This document shows positions 16,669 through 25,969 of a stretch of 33,056 nucleotides of DNA, piece after piece; positions within the stretch are counted from its first letter, which is position 1; each line of letters begins with the position of its first letter. Origin of the DNA: A37T11 sp964546645 (GTDB lineage: Bacteria > Bacteroidota > Bacteroidia > Sphingobacteriales > Sphingobacteriaceae); NCBI GenBank assembly GCA_964546645.1, contig CAZJKM010000024.1:1-33056 (forward strand), given 5' to 3'. The notes under the pieces were generated by a model. The model was not told the DNA's origin. It ran no database searches and saw only the letters and a list, made by a program, of their open reading frames with translations. The translations under genes and the position numbers were made by a program.

Positions 16669-17907
16669 ATGTGTTATATGAAATCACTGAATAAGAGGAT
16701 ATATATAAAGGGATCCGTTGTCATCGTCTTATTGCTGGCCCTGGTTTCCGGCTGTAAAAAAATGGATGACACGTACCGGGAATTTATCGGGGACGGAGAA
16801 ACCATTTATGTGGGCAAAGCAGATTCGCTGAAACTACACGGTGGTAAGAACCGGCTACAGGTATTCTGGTTGCTGATATCGGATCCGAAGGTTTCCGGGT
16901 ATAAGGTGTTGTGGAATGCAGGCAGGGACTCGCTGACGGGTAATCTCGTGAAAACCCCTGACGTGGATACGGTCAGGCTGGTGGTGAATAACATGGAAGA
17001 GGGTTCGCACCACTTTGACGTTTACCTGTATGATAGCCGGGGGAACAGTTCGGTGAAAACATCCGCCGTGGGTAAGGTATACGGAGAACGTTATCGCCAG
17101 TCGCTGCTGAACCGTGCCTATCGCACAATCAAACGCGTAGGGGATCATCTTGTGATCACCTGGATGCCGGCTGAGGAGACCCTGAAGGAGGTGGTGCTGA
17201 AGTATACCAATAGTGCTCAGGAACAGGTAACACACGTAGTGCCTGCGGGGGTAATACAGGATACGATCCGGAACTTTCCGAGGAATGGCGAATTTGTATA
17301 CAGCTCTGTCTTTAAGCCCGAACCCGATGCGTTGGATGTGTTCGCAACGGAAGAAATTTCCTATAAGGAAGTCGCAAGCGAAGTAGAGTTGGAGAAAACC
17401 GGATTCAAACACTTTCCATTGCCCACTGATACGTATAAACCGGAGTTTGACTCATGGGCTATCGCTAACCTGTGGGATGGTACCACCGGTAAGATCTTCT
17501 ATGTGGATCCGAACATTGCAGGCTTGGCACTTCCGAACTGGTTTACCATTGACCTGACGTACCAGACGCAGATTACCCGGATTCGTGTAAACCAGCTCTC
17601 CCATCATAACTCCTTCATGTTCAGTGGTGGGGCGCCAAAAGAATTTGAGATCTATGGCAGTAATGCTCCTGCAGCGGACGGTAGCTGGGATAGCTGGACC
17701 CTGCTGGGTTCATTTACTTCTGCGAAACCGTCCGGATTGCCGATAGGTCAGCTATCTGAGGCGGATATAGCTACCGCGGTTGCCGGTGAGACATTTAGCG
17801 TGTCGGCGCAATCTTCGTTCCGGTACCTGCGTTTCCGTACGAAGTCGACCTATGGCGGAAATGCCAATGTGATGATCGCTGAGATGACACTTTGGGGCTA
17901 CCAATAA
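16669..17907 (+). CDS. DUF4998 surface lipoprotein with C-terminal DUF5000/discoidin-like domain
   Basis: A 412-aa lipoprotein (or 409 aa from Met4, ATG 16678). A hydrophobic stretch ends in the lipobox LVSGC (Cys29). Residues ~30-230 look like DUF4998: two fibronectin-type beta modules beginning at MDDTYREFIGDGETIYVGKAD, a typical DUF4998 opening. Residues ~255-411 are a discoidin-like module (LPNWFTIDLTYQ, RIRVNQLSHHNSFMF, FEIYGSNAPAADG, WDSWTLLGSF) closely similar to the end of the preceding protein. It likely works as a second surface glycan-binding protein. It follows the previous gene by 25 bp. No catalytic residues are recognisable. Confidence 0.85.
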   Translation: MCYMKSLNKRIYIKGSVVIVLLLALVSGCKKMDDTYREFIGDGETIYVGKADSLKLHGGKNRLQVFWLLISDPKVSGYKVLWNAGRDSLTGNLVKTPDVDTVRLVVNNMEEGSHHFDVYLYDSRGNSSVKTSAVGKVYGERYRQSLLNRAYRTIKRVGDHLVITWMPAEETLKEVVLKYTNSAQEQVTHVVPAGVIQDTIRNFPRNGEFVYSSVFKPEPDALDVFATEEISYKEVASEVELEKTGFKHFPLPTDTYKPEFDSWAIANLWDGTTGKIFYVDPNIAGLALPNWFTIDLTYQTQITRIRVNQLSHHNSFMFSGGAPKEFEIYGSNAPAADGSWDSWTLLGSFTSAKPSGLPIGQLSEADIATAVAGETFSVSAQSSFRYLRFRTKSTYGGNANVMIAEMTLWGYQ

Positions 17908-17924
17908 CGCATCGCTGAAAAGGT

Positions 17925-19040
17925 ATGCACACCATGAGTATCGCTAAGATATTGTGGATAAGAGTAGCTCTCTTATGTGTCGTTTTATATGCCGGTATCC
18001 TTACCGGTAAAGGACAGCAAAGTTACCAGGGGCCTGCTTTGCAGGGCCCTGGTTCATGGAGTATCATATTGCTTCCTGATGTACAGGGTTATGCCAAATT
18101 CAATCGGAATCAGCCGATTTTTGATCTCATGATTCGCTGGATAGAAGACCATCAGAAGCAGCTTAATATTAAGTTGGTGCTGGCGACGGGCGACTTGGTT
18201 GAACAGAACTTTATCACGGAGCTGCCAAAGGAAAACGGAGACCAGTTAAGCAGCTCGCAATGGCGGTTTATGTCGGAGACATTGGGCAGGCTGGACGGGA
18301 AACTACCCTATATATTGTGTACAGGAAACCATGATTATGGTACCAATCACACGAATAACCGGTACAGCCAGTTTAACAGCTTTTTTCCGCCTGATAAAAA
18401 TCCGCTAAGCAGGTCTTTGCTGGTAGACCTGGCTCCCAATGCGATGGGGGTAAAGACACTGGAAAACGCCTGCTATGAATTTGTTGCTCCTTCCGGGCAG
18501 AAATTTCTGTTTATGTCACTGGAATACGTCCCCCGGGCTGAAGTCGTTGAATGGGCCGGCAGCCTGCTGGCAAAGCCAGCCTATAAGGACCATACGGGTG
18601 TCATATTGACCCATAGTTATATGTATTCTATGCTGAAGGGAAATGCCCGTATCGAAAAAGAAGACTATCCGCCGGTTTTTACCGATATTACCGTAGGAAA
18701 GCAGTTATGGGAAAACCTGATTTTTCCATCGGCCATTTGCCGGCTGGTGGTTTGCGGCCATGTCGTTGATGTGGCCTCGCACCAGGGGCATGTCGGGTTC
18801 AGACGCGATCAGAATGCTTCCGGGAACTGGGTGAACCAGCTGTTGTTCAACGCGCAGAATGAAGGCGGTAACTGGAAAGGGAACGGTGGTGACGGCTGGT
18901 TGCGGATACTGGAGTTTCTTCCGGATGGAAAAACAGTTTTGGTTAAGACATTTTCCCCTTTATTTGCGAGTTCTCCGTCCACACAGGGATTGGCTTGGCG
19001 TAAGGAGCCATTTGATGAATTTAGTTTTGAGCTTAATTAA
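17925..19040 (+). CDS. Secreted calcineurin-like metallophosphoesterase
   Basis: A 371-aa protein with an N-terminal hydrophobic signal (LWIRVALLCVVLYAGIL, cleavage near residue 30). Dimetal phosphoesterase motifs appear in order: LPDVQGY (Asp52, with Gln54 where many members have His), LATGDLVEQN (Gly89-Asp90), TGNHDYG (Asn135-His136-Asp137), ILTHSYMYSM, and CGHV near the C-terminus. The D-x-Q variant occurs in secreted Bacteroidota/Planctomycetes metallophosphatases. Its role in a carbohydrate operon could be removal of phosphate from a phosphorylated glycan, but that is inference. The start could be Met1 (17925) or Met4 (17934). It lies 17 bp after the DUF4998 gene and 10 bp before the next. 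Confidence 0.87.
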   Translation: MHTMSIAKILWIRVALLCVVLYAGILTGKGQQSYQGPALQGPGSWSIILLPDVQGYAKFNRNQPIFDLMIRWIEDHQKQLNIKLVLATGDLVEQNFITELPKENGDQLSSSQWRFMSETLGRLDGKLPYILCTGNHDYGTNHTNNRYSQFNSFFPPDKNPLSRSLLVDLAPNAMGVKTLENACYEFVAPSGQKFLFMSLEYVPRAEVVEWAGSLLAKPAYKDHTGVILTHSYMYSMLKGNARIEKEDYPPVFTDITVGKQLWENLIFPSAICRLVVCGHVVDVASHQGHVGFRRDQNASGNWVNQLLFNAQNEGGNWKGNGGDGWLRILEFLPDGKTVLVKTFSPLFASSPSTQGLAWRKEPFDEFSFELN

Positions 19041-19050
19041 TAGTGTATAA

Positions 19051-20538
19051 ATGACTTTTATAAAGTTGCCCAAGTTGATCGCAGCATTATGTGCAGGGAT
19101 ATGCTGCTGCTCCGTCGGTTGCAAAGCGTCAGAAAAAGGATCGAAAGAAACGGAAAAAGACACCACCACTTATACGGTTCCGGCAGAAAAACGGGCCATC
19201 ATTGAAGCGGACGATGTGACGATCCAGATCGATCCGTCTTTCGCCTATTACCGGGGGCGTTCCGCAGAAAGTATCGTGGATGAGGTATTGCTTGCAGGAT
19301 TTAAAGCCGTACATTATTTTGTGGTAAATGAAAACCATGTCAACGGTGAGCTGATCCGGGCATTCCATGATAAAGGTATCCGGGTATGGCTGCTTACGCT
19401 GGGAAATGGAACCTATTCGACGGCAGATTATCCTATAGGTTGGGAACAGTGGAAAATGGGTTTGAGTAAAAGGGAAAACGGTGTGGATGGCTTTACTTTT
19501 TTGTCGCCATTCAACAAAGATTTTGTGGAGTGGAAAAAGAAAAGTCTGGTTCACCTGATGACGAAATACCCTTTCGATGGCCTGGAACTCGCCGAATCGT
19601 ACTTTCCCGAGTGGGATGCCATCGCAAAAGGAACGTATGGCGACGTGGGGCCGAATGCGCAGCGCGCGTTTAAAGAACAGTACGGTCTGGATATGCCTGA
19701 CTTCGCCGATCCGCAGGTTCCTAATCATTACACCCGGCAACCGGAGGTATACAAGAAATGGGTTGAGTTCAGAGTGCAGGCGGTTAACGGGTTTCTGCAT
19801 GAACTGATCAATGGCAAAGGGGGGGTACGGGAGGCCCGTCCGGATGCGCTGATAGCTACCTGGAGTTTAGCTATTAATCAGGGACCGGGGTCTTTCAGCA
19901 AACTAAGGGAAGATCAGGGTTTGGATGCCGCATCCATGGTAGGCCTGGTAAAACCGGACGTGCATTTTTTTCAGACACACTGGCCGGACTGGGTGAAGCC
20001 GGAATCGGCATTGCGCCCCGACTATATGAAGGATTACCAGCCGTTTGTCGACCAGCTGAAACAGGCACACCCGGCTGTACCGGTCGGATTACAGGCCGAC
20101 ATCGGTTCAGCAAAGAACATGATCAAATCTGCCTATTGGGTAAAGGAGTTTGATAAGGCAGCACGGAGGTACGGTTACACGACCTGGACCAGCTACGAAT
20201 ATCATTTAGGAGGCTATATTTATACCGAAAAGCCGCTTCCGCGTAAAGCGGTGCGTAAAAATGCACAACAGGTTACGGTGTCTTTTAACAAGCGGATCGA
20301 TGAAACAACGGCGAAGGATCCATCAAATTACACGTTCTTTGCCGGCGGGCAGGCCGTAGCGGTGGATCTGCAGGATATCCGGGTGGATGGCAACCAGCTA
20401 ACGCTGGTGTCTTCCGTTTTACCGGCAGGAGCATTTGAAATTGCGTTCCGGAATATTACGGACACACCGCAATTTTGGCTGTATAAAGACTTTCCGGCCA
20501 ACAAGATTCCGGATGGTACTCGTGTTGAGGTGCCCTGA
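19051..20538 (+). CDS. TIM-barrel lipoprotein, putative glycoside hydrolase, with SbsA/Ig-like C-terminal domain
   Basis: A 495-aa lipoprotein (lipobox SVGC, Cys24). Residues ~50-390 read as a beta/alpha barrel: SIVDEVLLAGFKAVHYFVV, GIRVWLLTLGNG, then FDGLELAESYFPEWD with Glu179 and Glu182 at a strand end where catalytic acids usually sit. It continues through DALIATWSLAIN, VHFFQTHWPDW and VPVGLQADIG. Residues ~400-470 (VTVSFNKRIDETTAKDPSNYTF) match the bacterial Ig-like (SbsA-type) domain pattern. I cannot place it in a numbered GH family. It may be an unassigned glycosidase or a non-hydrolytic barrel. It starts 10 bp after the metallophosphoesterase gene. Confidence 0.7.
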   Translation: MTFIKLPKLIAALCAGICCCSVGCKASEKGSKETEKDTTTYTVPAEKRAIIEADDVTIQIDPSFAYYRGRSAESIVDEVLLAGFKAVHYFVVNENHVNGELIRAFHDKGIRVWLLTLGNGTYSTADYPIGWEQWKMGLSKRENGVDGFTFLSPFNKDFVEWKKKSLVHLMTKYPFDGLELAESYFPEWDAIAKGTYGDVGPNAQRAFKEQYGLDMPDFADPQVPNHYTRQPEVYKKWVEFRVQAVNGFLHELINGKGGVREARPDALIATWSLAINQGPGSFSKLREDQGLDAASMVGLVKPDVHFFQTHWPDWVKPESALRPDYMKDYQPFVDQLKQAHPAVPVGLQADIGSAKNMIKSAYWVKEFDKAARRYGYTTWTSYEYHLGGYIYTEKPLPRKAVRKNAQQVTVSFNKRIDETTAKDPSNYTFFAGGQAVAVDLQDIRVDGNQLTLVSSVLPAGAFEIAFRNITDTPQFWLYKDFPANKIPDGTRVEVP

Positions 20539-20593
20539 ACCGGAATAGGATAAGCATACGGAAGACGCTTAGGTAAATAACATACTATAACGA

Positions 20594-22318
20594 ATGAAGA
20601 GAAGGAATTTTATCGGATTGGCCGGAGCAGCAGGAGGCCTTTTGGCCGCTTTTCCGGATAGGCTGTCAGGTGGTAATCAGATGGGCTCGCATCGGTTTGG
20701 GAAAGTGCGCGATCAGCAGGATCTATCGGCAGATGTAGTTATAGTGGGCGCCGGTCTGGGTGGTTTTGCAGCAGCATTGTCTGCTCTTCGCAAGGGGCTG
20801 CGGGTTATTCTTACCGAGGAGACTGACTGGATAGGCGGACAGCTGACGCAGCAGGGAGTTCCTCCTGATGAGCACGGGTGGATCGAAACCCATGGAGCAC
20901 CGGTTTCGTACCGTGATTTCCGCAAAGGGGTCAGGTCGTATTACAAAAACAATTATCCGCTGACCAGTGCAGCGGCCGGCGCGGAGTTTCTGAATCCGGG
21001 AGGAGGCGGGGTTTCCCGTTTATGCAATGAGCCCCGTGTGGCATTAGCGGTGATGTATGAAATGCTGAATCCGTATCTGAGTTCAGGCAAGCTGCTTCTT
21101 TTGCTGGAGCATAAAGCCTTATCGGCGGAGGTGAGCGGTAATAAGGTGAAAGCACTGAAAGTACAGAACAGGCGCGACGGACAGGTGCATGTGTTGCAAG
21201 CACCTTATTTTGTGGATGCCACGGAACTGGGTGACCTGTTGCCGATGACGGGGACTGAACATGTCCGGGGAGCGGAATCCAAAGCGCAGACGCGCGAGCT
21301 TCACGCAGCTGAAACGGCCGATCCGGAGAACCAGCAGGCATTTACGGTCTGCTTTGCCATGGATTATGTGAAAGGGAAGGAGTTTGTGATCGAAAAGCCG
21401 GAAATGTACGATTTCTGGCGGAGTCATGTTCCCCCGCTCACGCCGCCCTGGTCGGGAAAATTATTGGACCTGAAATACTCCAAACCGGCCACACTGATCC
21501 CTGCTGATCTGAGTTTTGACCCTGAAGGCGAACGACGCATTAACAATGCGTTGAACCTATGGACCTACCGGCGTCTCATTGATAAGAGCAATTTTCAGCC
21601 CGGCTTCTACGAAGGGGATATCACGTTGGTGAACTGGCCGCAGAATGACTACATGCTGGGAAACCTGGATGGAGCTGAAGAGGAGTTCAATTTCCATGTG
21701 TACCGTGCCAAACAGCTGAGCCTTTCGCTGTTTTACTGGCTGCAGACGGAAGTGCCGAGGCCTGACGGCGGTCAAGGCTGGCCGGGGCTGCGGTTGCGTG
21801 GGGACGTGATGGGTACGGAAGACGGCATGGCGAAATATCCGTATGTGCGGGAGTCGAGGCGTATTGAAGCGCTGTTTACCGTCCTGGAGGAGCATGTCGG
21901 CAGAGAGAACCGGGGGTTAGTGCTGGGGAAGGAATCGGGCTACGGTGCTGCTGATTTTTATGACAGTGTGGGGATCGGTTCCTACCATATCGATCTTCAT
22001 CCCAGCAGCAGGGGAAACAATTACATTGACTTTCCGTCGCTCCCGTTTGAGATACCGCTGGGTGCGCTGATCCCGAAACGGATGGAAAACCTGCTGCCTG
22101 CCAATAAGAATATCGGAACAACACACGTAACAAACGGTTGCTATCGTCTGCATCCGGTGGAGTGGAGCATTGGAGAGGCGGTGGGCCTGTTGGTCCACCA
22201 GGCCTTGAAAAGGAGCCTTCTTCCGCGGGATATCCGGGAGTCCAAAGCGGAGCTGCATGCCTTTCAGGAACTGGTACGGCAGCAGGGAATTGATACCAAA
22301 TGGCCGAATAACAAATAG
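20594..22318 (+). CDS. FAD-dependent oxidoreductase (FAD_oxidored family) with Tat-like signal
   Basis: A 574-aa flavoprotein. The N-terminus MKRRNFIGLAGAAGGLLAAF has the twin-arginine pattern (RRNF) and a hydrophobic run, suggesting export in folded form with cofactor. The FAD-binding Rossmann motif is VVIVGAGLGGFAA (Gly52-Gly57), followed by EETDWIGGQLTQQGVPPDEH, characteristic of the PF12831-type family, and a C-terminal NIGTTHVTNGCYRLHPVEWSIGEAVGLL that closes the FAD site. Family members occur in many Bacteroidota and Planctomycetes polysaccharide loci with unknown substrates. A role in oxidising a sugar is inferred. The preceding gap of 55 bp is the largest in the operon. The MFS gene follows after 5 bp. 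Confidence 0.87.
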   Translation: MKRRNFIGLAGAAGGLLAAFPDRLSGGNQMGSHRFGKVRDQQDLSADVVIVGAGLGGFAAALSALRKGLRVILTEETDWIGGQLTQQGVPPDEHGWIETHGAPVSYRDFRKGVRSYYKNNYPLTSAAAGAEFLNPGGGGVSRLCNEPRVALAVMYEMLNPYLSSGKLLLLLEHKALSAEVSGNKVKALKVQNRRDGQVHVLQAPYFVDATELGDLLPMTGTEHVRGAESKAQTRELHAAETADPENQQAFTVCFAMDYVKGKEFVIEKPEMYDFWRSHVPPLTPPWSGKLLDLKYSKPATLIPADLSFDPEGERRINNALNLWTYRRLIDKSNFQPGFYEGDITLVNWPQNDYMLGNLDGAEEEFNFHVYRAKQLSLSLFYWLQTEVPRPDGGQGWPGLRLRGDVMGTEDGMAKYPYVRESRRIEALFTVLEEHVGRENRGLVLGKESGYGAADFYDSVGIGSYHIDLHPSSRGNNYIDFPSLPFEIPLGALIPKRMENLLPANKNIGTTHVTNGCYRLHPVEWSIGEAVGLLVHQALKRSLLPRDIRESKAELHAFQELVRQQGIDTKWPNNK

Positions 22319-22323
22319 ACACG

Positions 22324-23577
22324 ATGGCAATGTTGAATACATCCGGCTTCAGGGCTACGCAACCAACGGAAGCAGGCAGACACAATTATACCCCTGCCCT
22401 TATTACTTTAGGGGTACTGTATTTTATGATGGGGTTTATTACCTGCCTGAATGATACGTTGGTACCCTTTTTTAAAGCCGGCTTTACGTTGAGTTATTCG
22501 CAGTCTGCCCTGGTTCAGTTTTATTTCTTCCTGACCTATGGCATCATGTCCGTACCGGCCGGCCGGATTGTGGAGCGGCTGGGATATAAAAAGGGAATGG
22601 TAACGGGCTTTGGGATCGCCGGTTTAGGTGCGCTGATGTTTCTGCCCGCTTCGGTTTTCCATGAGTACAGCCTGTTTTTAGCAGCGCTGTTTATCCTGGC
22701 CATCGGTATCGTCCTACTCCAAGTGGCTGCCAATCCTTACATAACGGTTCTGGGGCCCCCGGAAACTGCTTCGTCACGCCTGACGCTGATCCAGGGAATG
22801 GGTTCTGTAGGTACAACGGTTGCTCCCTTGTTCGGTGCCTATTTTATCTTATCACGGCTGCAGGAATCGGGCGCTTCCAGCGATGCCGTGAGCACACCGT
22901 ATCTGGGTATCGGCTTTTTCCTTTTTCTGATCGCCGTGGTGGTGTCGCGTTTGGCACTGCCGGCCATTAAAGCCGGCGAACCGGCGATAACGGCCGTGAC
23001 AGATACCGGAGGAGGGAGTATCTTTAAGTTCAGGAACCTGAATCTGGGTTTGGTGGGTATCTTTATGTATGTAGGTGCCGAGGTGGCCATCGGCACATTC
23101 CTGACCAATTACATCGCCGATATTCTATCAGTAGAGGAGCACCTCGCTAATAGCTATCTGACGTTTTATTGGGGTGGTATGCTGGTCGGTCGCTTAGCAG
23201 GCTCCGGGATTCTTAAAATTGCACGTCCGCAAACGGTACTGGCCGGTGCAGGCCTTGCAGCGATCGCACTGATTGCACTTTCGGTCAGCACCAATGGTAT
23301 GGTAGCTGTTTGGTCAATGATTGCCGTTGGTTTGTGTAATTCCATCATGTTTGCTGTTATATTCTCCTTGTCCGTAAGCGGGCTCGGTTCCTACACGACG
23401 CGTGCGTCCGGGTTGTTATCAACGGCCATCGTTGGCGGCGCTGTTGTTCCTTACCTACAGGGGCTGATCAAAGATCACTATACCTGGGAGATCGCCTTTT
23501 TACTGCCCTTGTTATGTTATGTATATATCGTTTTTTATGGATGGAAAGGATATCGATCCAGATACAGTCCGATGTAA
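22324..23577 (+). CDS. FucP/GluP-type MFS sugar:H+ symporter
   Basis: A 417-aa inner-membrane permease with about 12 hydrophobic segments. The FucP-type signature is clear in LYFMMGFITCLNDTLVPFFKAGF (TM1), FYFFLTYGIMSVPAGRIVERLGYKKG (TM2-loop), VLLQVAANPYITVLG and SRLTLIQGMGSVGTTVAPLFG (TM4-5). This family imports fucose, glucose, galactose or N-acetylhexosamines by proton symport, and the exact sugar cannot be read here. The start at 22324 leaves a 26-residue hydrophilic N-tail. It is 5 bp after the FAD oxidoreductase and followed immediately by the DUF4434-like gene, whose open frame begins right at this stop codon. Confidence 0.9.
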   Translation: MAMLNTSGFRATQPTEAGRHNYTPALITLGVLYFMMGFITCLNDTLVPFFKAGFTLSYSQSALVQFYFFLTYGIMSVPAGRIVERLGYKKGMVTGFGIAGLGALMFLPASVFHEYSLFLAALFILAIGIVLLQVAANPYITVLGPPETASSRLTLIQGMGSVGTTVAPLFGAYFILSRLQESGASSDAVSTPYLGIGFFLFLIAVVVSRLALPAIKAGEPAITAVTDTGGGSIFKFRNLNLGLVGIFMYVGAEVAIGTFLTNYIADILSVEEHLANSYLTFYWGGMLVGRLAGSGILKIARPQTVLAGAGLAAIALIALSVSTNGMVAVWSMIAVGLCNSIMFAVIFSLSVSGLGSYTTRASGLLSTAIVGGAVVPYLQGLIKDHYTWEIAFLLPLLCYVYIVFYGWKGYRSRYSPM

Positions 23578-23607
23578 GTGTTTTTGAAAGTAGTATACAT
23601 TACTCTG

Positions 23608-24720
23608 ATGAATATGAAAATTTCAGTTAAAGTCTGGCGCAATCCAAACGGGATAGCGGTTATGGTTGCTTTGTTTCTTTCGGTTTTTGCCTGTAAAGGT
23701 ACCTCAGTCCCGCAGGGAGAGCCGCCATTGTCCGGTCCGGTCCCGCTTTCCTCCGGAACATTCTGGCAGTTGGGGACCGGTAGGCTGGCCACCTGGAATG
23801 ATCAGAAACTGGCCGATGAAGTGCGGTTTGTCAAACAGGCGGGTATGGATGTGATCATGCTGCAATATAGTGCCGTATGGGATAGTGAACAGGCAAAGTA
23901 CCGTACCTATATACCCGATGCGGGTTTTGAAATGTTTCCGGGCCTGGGAGCACGTGATCCTTTAGGAGCTATATTTAAAGCGGCTGAGGAACAGGGTGTC
24001 AACATTATTATCGGTGATTTCCTTGCGCCTATCAATCTGCGCTATGAGAAACGGGAGGAAGCATTCAGCTACTGGCTCTCCGATGATGCCATGCGTTTCA
24101 GGAGGATGGTTATTGAGCGTTTTAAAGACAGCCCGGTCTTTTATGCCTATTATATTGCGAACGAACCCAATCCGTATCGTATTAAAACGGCTGCGGATAC
24201 GCAGGCCTGGATAGATGGCACGAGGGAAGTAGCCCGTTTTGTTAAATCGGTAAAACCCGGCCTGAAGGTCATCCACTCCATCGGGCTGTATGCGGAATGG
24301 CATACCGGCAGCGATGGGGTGGCACGTCCATCTCCTCCTTCCGATCAGCACCTGGACGACTTCTGGAGGCCCTGGGTCAGCGGAATCCCTCAGGTTGATG
24401 CGTGGATGATGATCGATGGGATCGGTACCAGGCTTTCTTCATTGTCTCATACCGATGGGGCCCAGGCATGGGGCAGGCAGCTGGTGCACGGCTTCAATAA
24501 AGAATTCTGGGTGGATGTTGAAAATGCAGTGATGACCTCAGAGTATTACCCGTTTGATATAGAGACCCTGGTCAGTTCCCTGGAAGTAGCCGCCAAGCAT
24601 GCTGATAAGATCGTTTTTTTCGAACACCTGAGCTACATGTCGCCCAATAGCGACAGGGATACTGCGAAAAAATTGTATGAAGATTATTTATTGTACCGCC
24701 AGCGTATTTTAAATCCGTAA
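23608..24720 (+). CDS. DUF4434-like TIM-barrel glycosidase lipoprotein
   Basis: A 370-aa lipoprotein. I start at ATG 23608 (MNMKISVKVW), giving a normal lipoprotein signal with lipobox Cys29 (SVFAC). The frame is open upstream to a GTG at 23578 abutting the MFS stop, but nothing supports it. The barrel begins at GTFWQLGTGRLATWNDQKLADEVRFVKQAGMDVIMLQYS, like DUF4434 proteins. YYIANEPNPY carries the clan-A-like Asn185-Glu186-Pro187 (probable acid/base), and WVDVEN gives Glu305 as a candidate nucleophile. The combination suggests an active retaining glycosidase-like enzyme of an unnumbered family. It is flanked by a sugar permease and an epimerase gene. Confidence 0.75.
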   Translation: MNMKISVKVWRNPNGIAVMVALFLSVFACKGTSVPQGEPPLSGPVPLSSGTFWQLGTGRLATWNDQKLADEVRFVKQAGMDVIMLQYSAVWDSEQAKYRTYIPDAGFEMFPGLGARDPLGAIFKAAEEQGVNIIIGDFLAPINLRYEKREEAFSYWLSDDAMRFRRMVIERFKDSPVFYAYYIANEPNPYRIKTAADTQAWIDGTREVARFVKSVKPGLKVIHSIGLYAEWHTGSDGVARPSPPSDQHLDDFWRPWVSGIPQVDAWMMIDGIGTRLSSLSHTDGAQAWGRQLVHGFNKEFWVDVENAVMTSEYYPFDIETLVSSLEVAAKHADKIVFFEHLSYMSPNSDRDTAKKLYEDYLLYRQRILNP

Positions 24721-24760
24721 CCGGGCGGGGACCGGAAGATTGACAGCAGATGAACGTTTT

Positions 24761-25948
24761 ATGAAAAAATACATAAAGATTTATAAAGAAGAGTTATTAC
24801 AGCAGGTTATCCCATTCTGGATGAAGCATTCACGGGATCATGAACATGGGGGATATTTCACCTGCCTGACCAGAACAGGGGAGGTGTTTGATAAAGATAA
24901 GTTTATCTGGCTGCAGGGAAGGCAGGTATGGATGCTGTCTATGCTGTATGATAACGTGCAGCAGGATCCTGCCTGGCTCGAATTTGCAGAGCATGGGGCT
25001 GCTTTTTTGCTGAAGCATGGCAGGGATCCGGATGGTAACTGGTATTTCTCCCTGGACCAGCGCGGGCGGCCTTTGGTGCAGCCCTATAATATTTTCTCTG
25101 ATTGTTTTGCATCGATGGGATTAGCCGGTTTATATAAAGTTACCGGCACGGATGAGTATGCCGGGGTGGCCCGGAAAACCTTCATGAATATCCTGGAACG
25201 GAGAAATAATACAAAAGGAATATATAACAAACTCTATCCGGGAACGCGGGACCTGAAAGATTTTGCGCTGCCTATGATCCTCAGTAACCTGTCGCTTGAA
25301 ATGGAGCATATACTGGACAAGGAATTGGTAGACGAATTGACGAATGAAGTTATATACGAGGTAATGGACGTTTTCTATCAGGCAGACCAGGGTCTGATCC
25401 TTGAAAATGTCTACGCCGACGGGAGTTTGTGTGACTCGTTTGAGGGACGACTGATCAATCCCGGCCATGTTCTCGAAGCGATGTGGTTCCTGATGGATCT
25501 GGGTGTCCGGAAAGAAGATCCGCAGCTCATTCAAAAATGTGTGGAAATCGCTTTGAATACCCTGGAGTACGGATGGGATAAGGAATATGGAGGTATACTA
25601 TATTTTAAGGATGTCAAAGGCTATCCTCCGCAGCAGTTGGAGTGGGACCAGAAGTTGTGGTGGGTGCATGTGGAGGCGCTGGTGTGTATGGCGAAAGCCT
25701 GGCAGCTTACGGGAAATGAATTGTGTAAACACTGGTTTGAAAAGCTGCATAATTACACCTTCAGCCGTTTCCCGGATCCGGAATATGGGGAGTGGTACGG
25801 ATATCTCAACCGGAGAGGGGAAGTGTTGCTCCCGGTGAAAGGCGGCAAATGGAAAGGCTGTTTTCATGTACCGCGCGGATTGTACCAGGTATATGGTACG
25901 CTTGAAAAAGCCTTCGCGACGGAGTTTGAGAAGATCAGGATAGCATGA
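24761..25948 (+). CDS. N-acylglucosamine 2-epimerase (AGE) family sugar isomerase
   Basis: A 395-aa cytoplasmic (alpha/alpha)6-barrel enzyme with no signal peptide. I use ATG 24761 (MKKYIKIYKEELLQQVIPFW), not the TTG 21 bases upstream. Family hallmarks are HGGYFTCLTRTG near the N-terminus, WLQGRQVWMLS, RLINPGHVLEAMW (Arg230, His236), KLWWVHVEAL (His303, Glu305) and KGCFHVPRGL (His369), supplying the usual catalytic histidines. AGE members epimerise C2 of GlcNAc, or of free mannose, glucose or cellobiose, or isomerise aldose to ketose. The length of ~395 matches all of these subfamilies. Placed after the permease, it likely converts an imported sugar. A paired kinase is not present in the window. 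Confidence 0.9.
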   Translation: MKKYIKIYKEELLQQVIPFWMKHSRDHEHGGYFTCLTRTGEVFDKDKFIWLQGRQVWMLSMLYDNVQQDPAWLEFAEHGAAFLLKHGRDPDGNWYFSLDQRGRPLVQPYNIFSDCFASMGLAGLYKVTGTDEYAGVARKTFMNILERRNNTKGIYNKLYPGTRDLKDFALPMILSNLSLEMEHILDKELVDELTNEVIYEVMDVFYQADQGLILENVYADGSLCDSFEGRLINPGHVLEAMWFLMDLGVRKEDPQLIQKCVEIALNTLEYGWDKEYGGILYFKDVKGYPPQQLEWDQKLWWVHVEALVCMAKAWQLTGNELCKHWFEKLHNYTFSRFPDPEYGEWYGYLNRRGEVLLPVKGGKWKGCFHVPRGLYQVYGTLEKAFATEFEKIRIA

Positions 25949-25969
25949 TACAGCATAAAATAAAAATCA

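Noticed and set aside
19129..19800. 223-aa minus-strand open frame
   Set aside because: It is antisense to the TIM-barrel lipoprotein and has no recognisable protein features.
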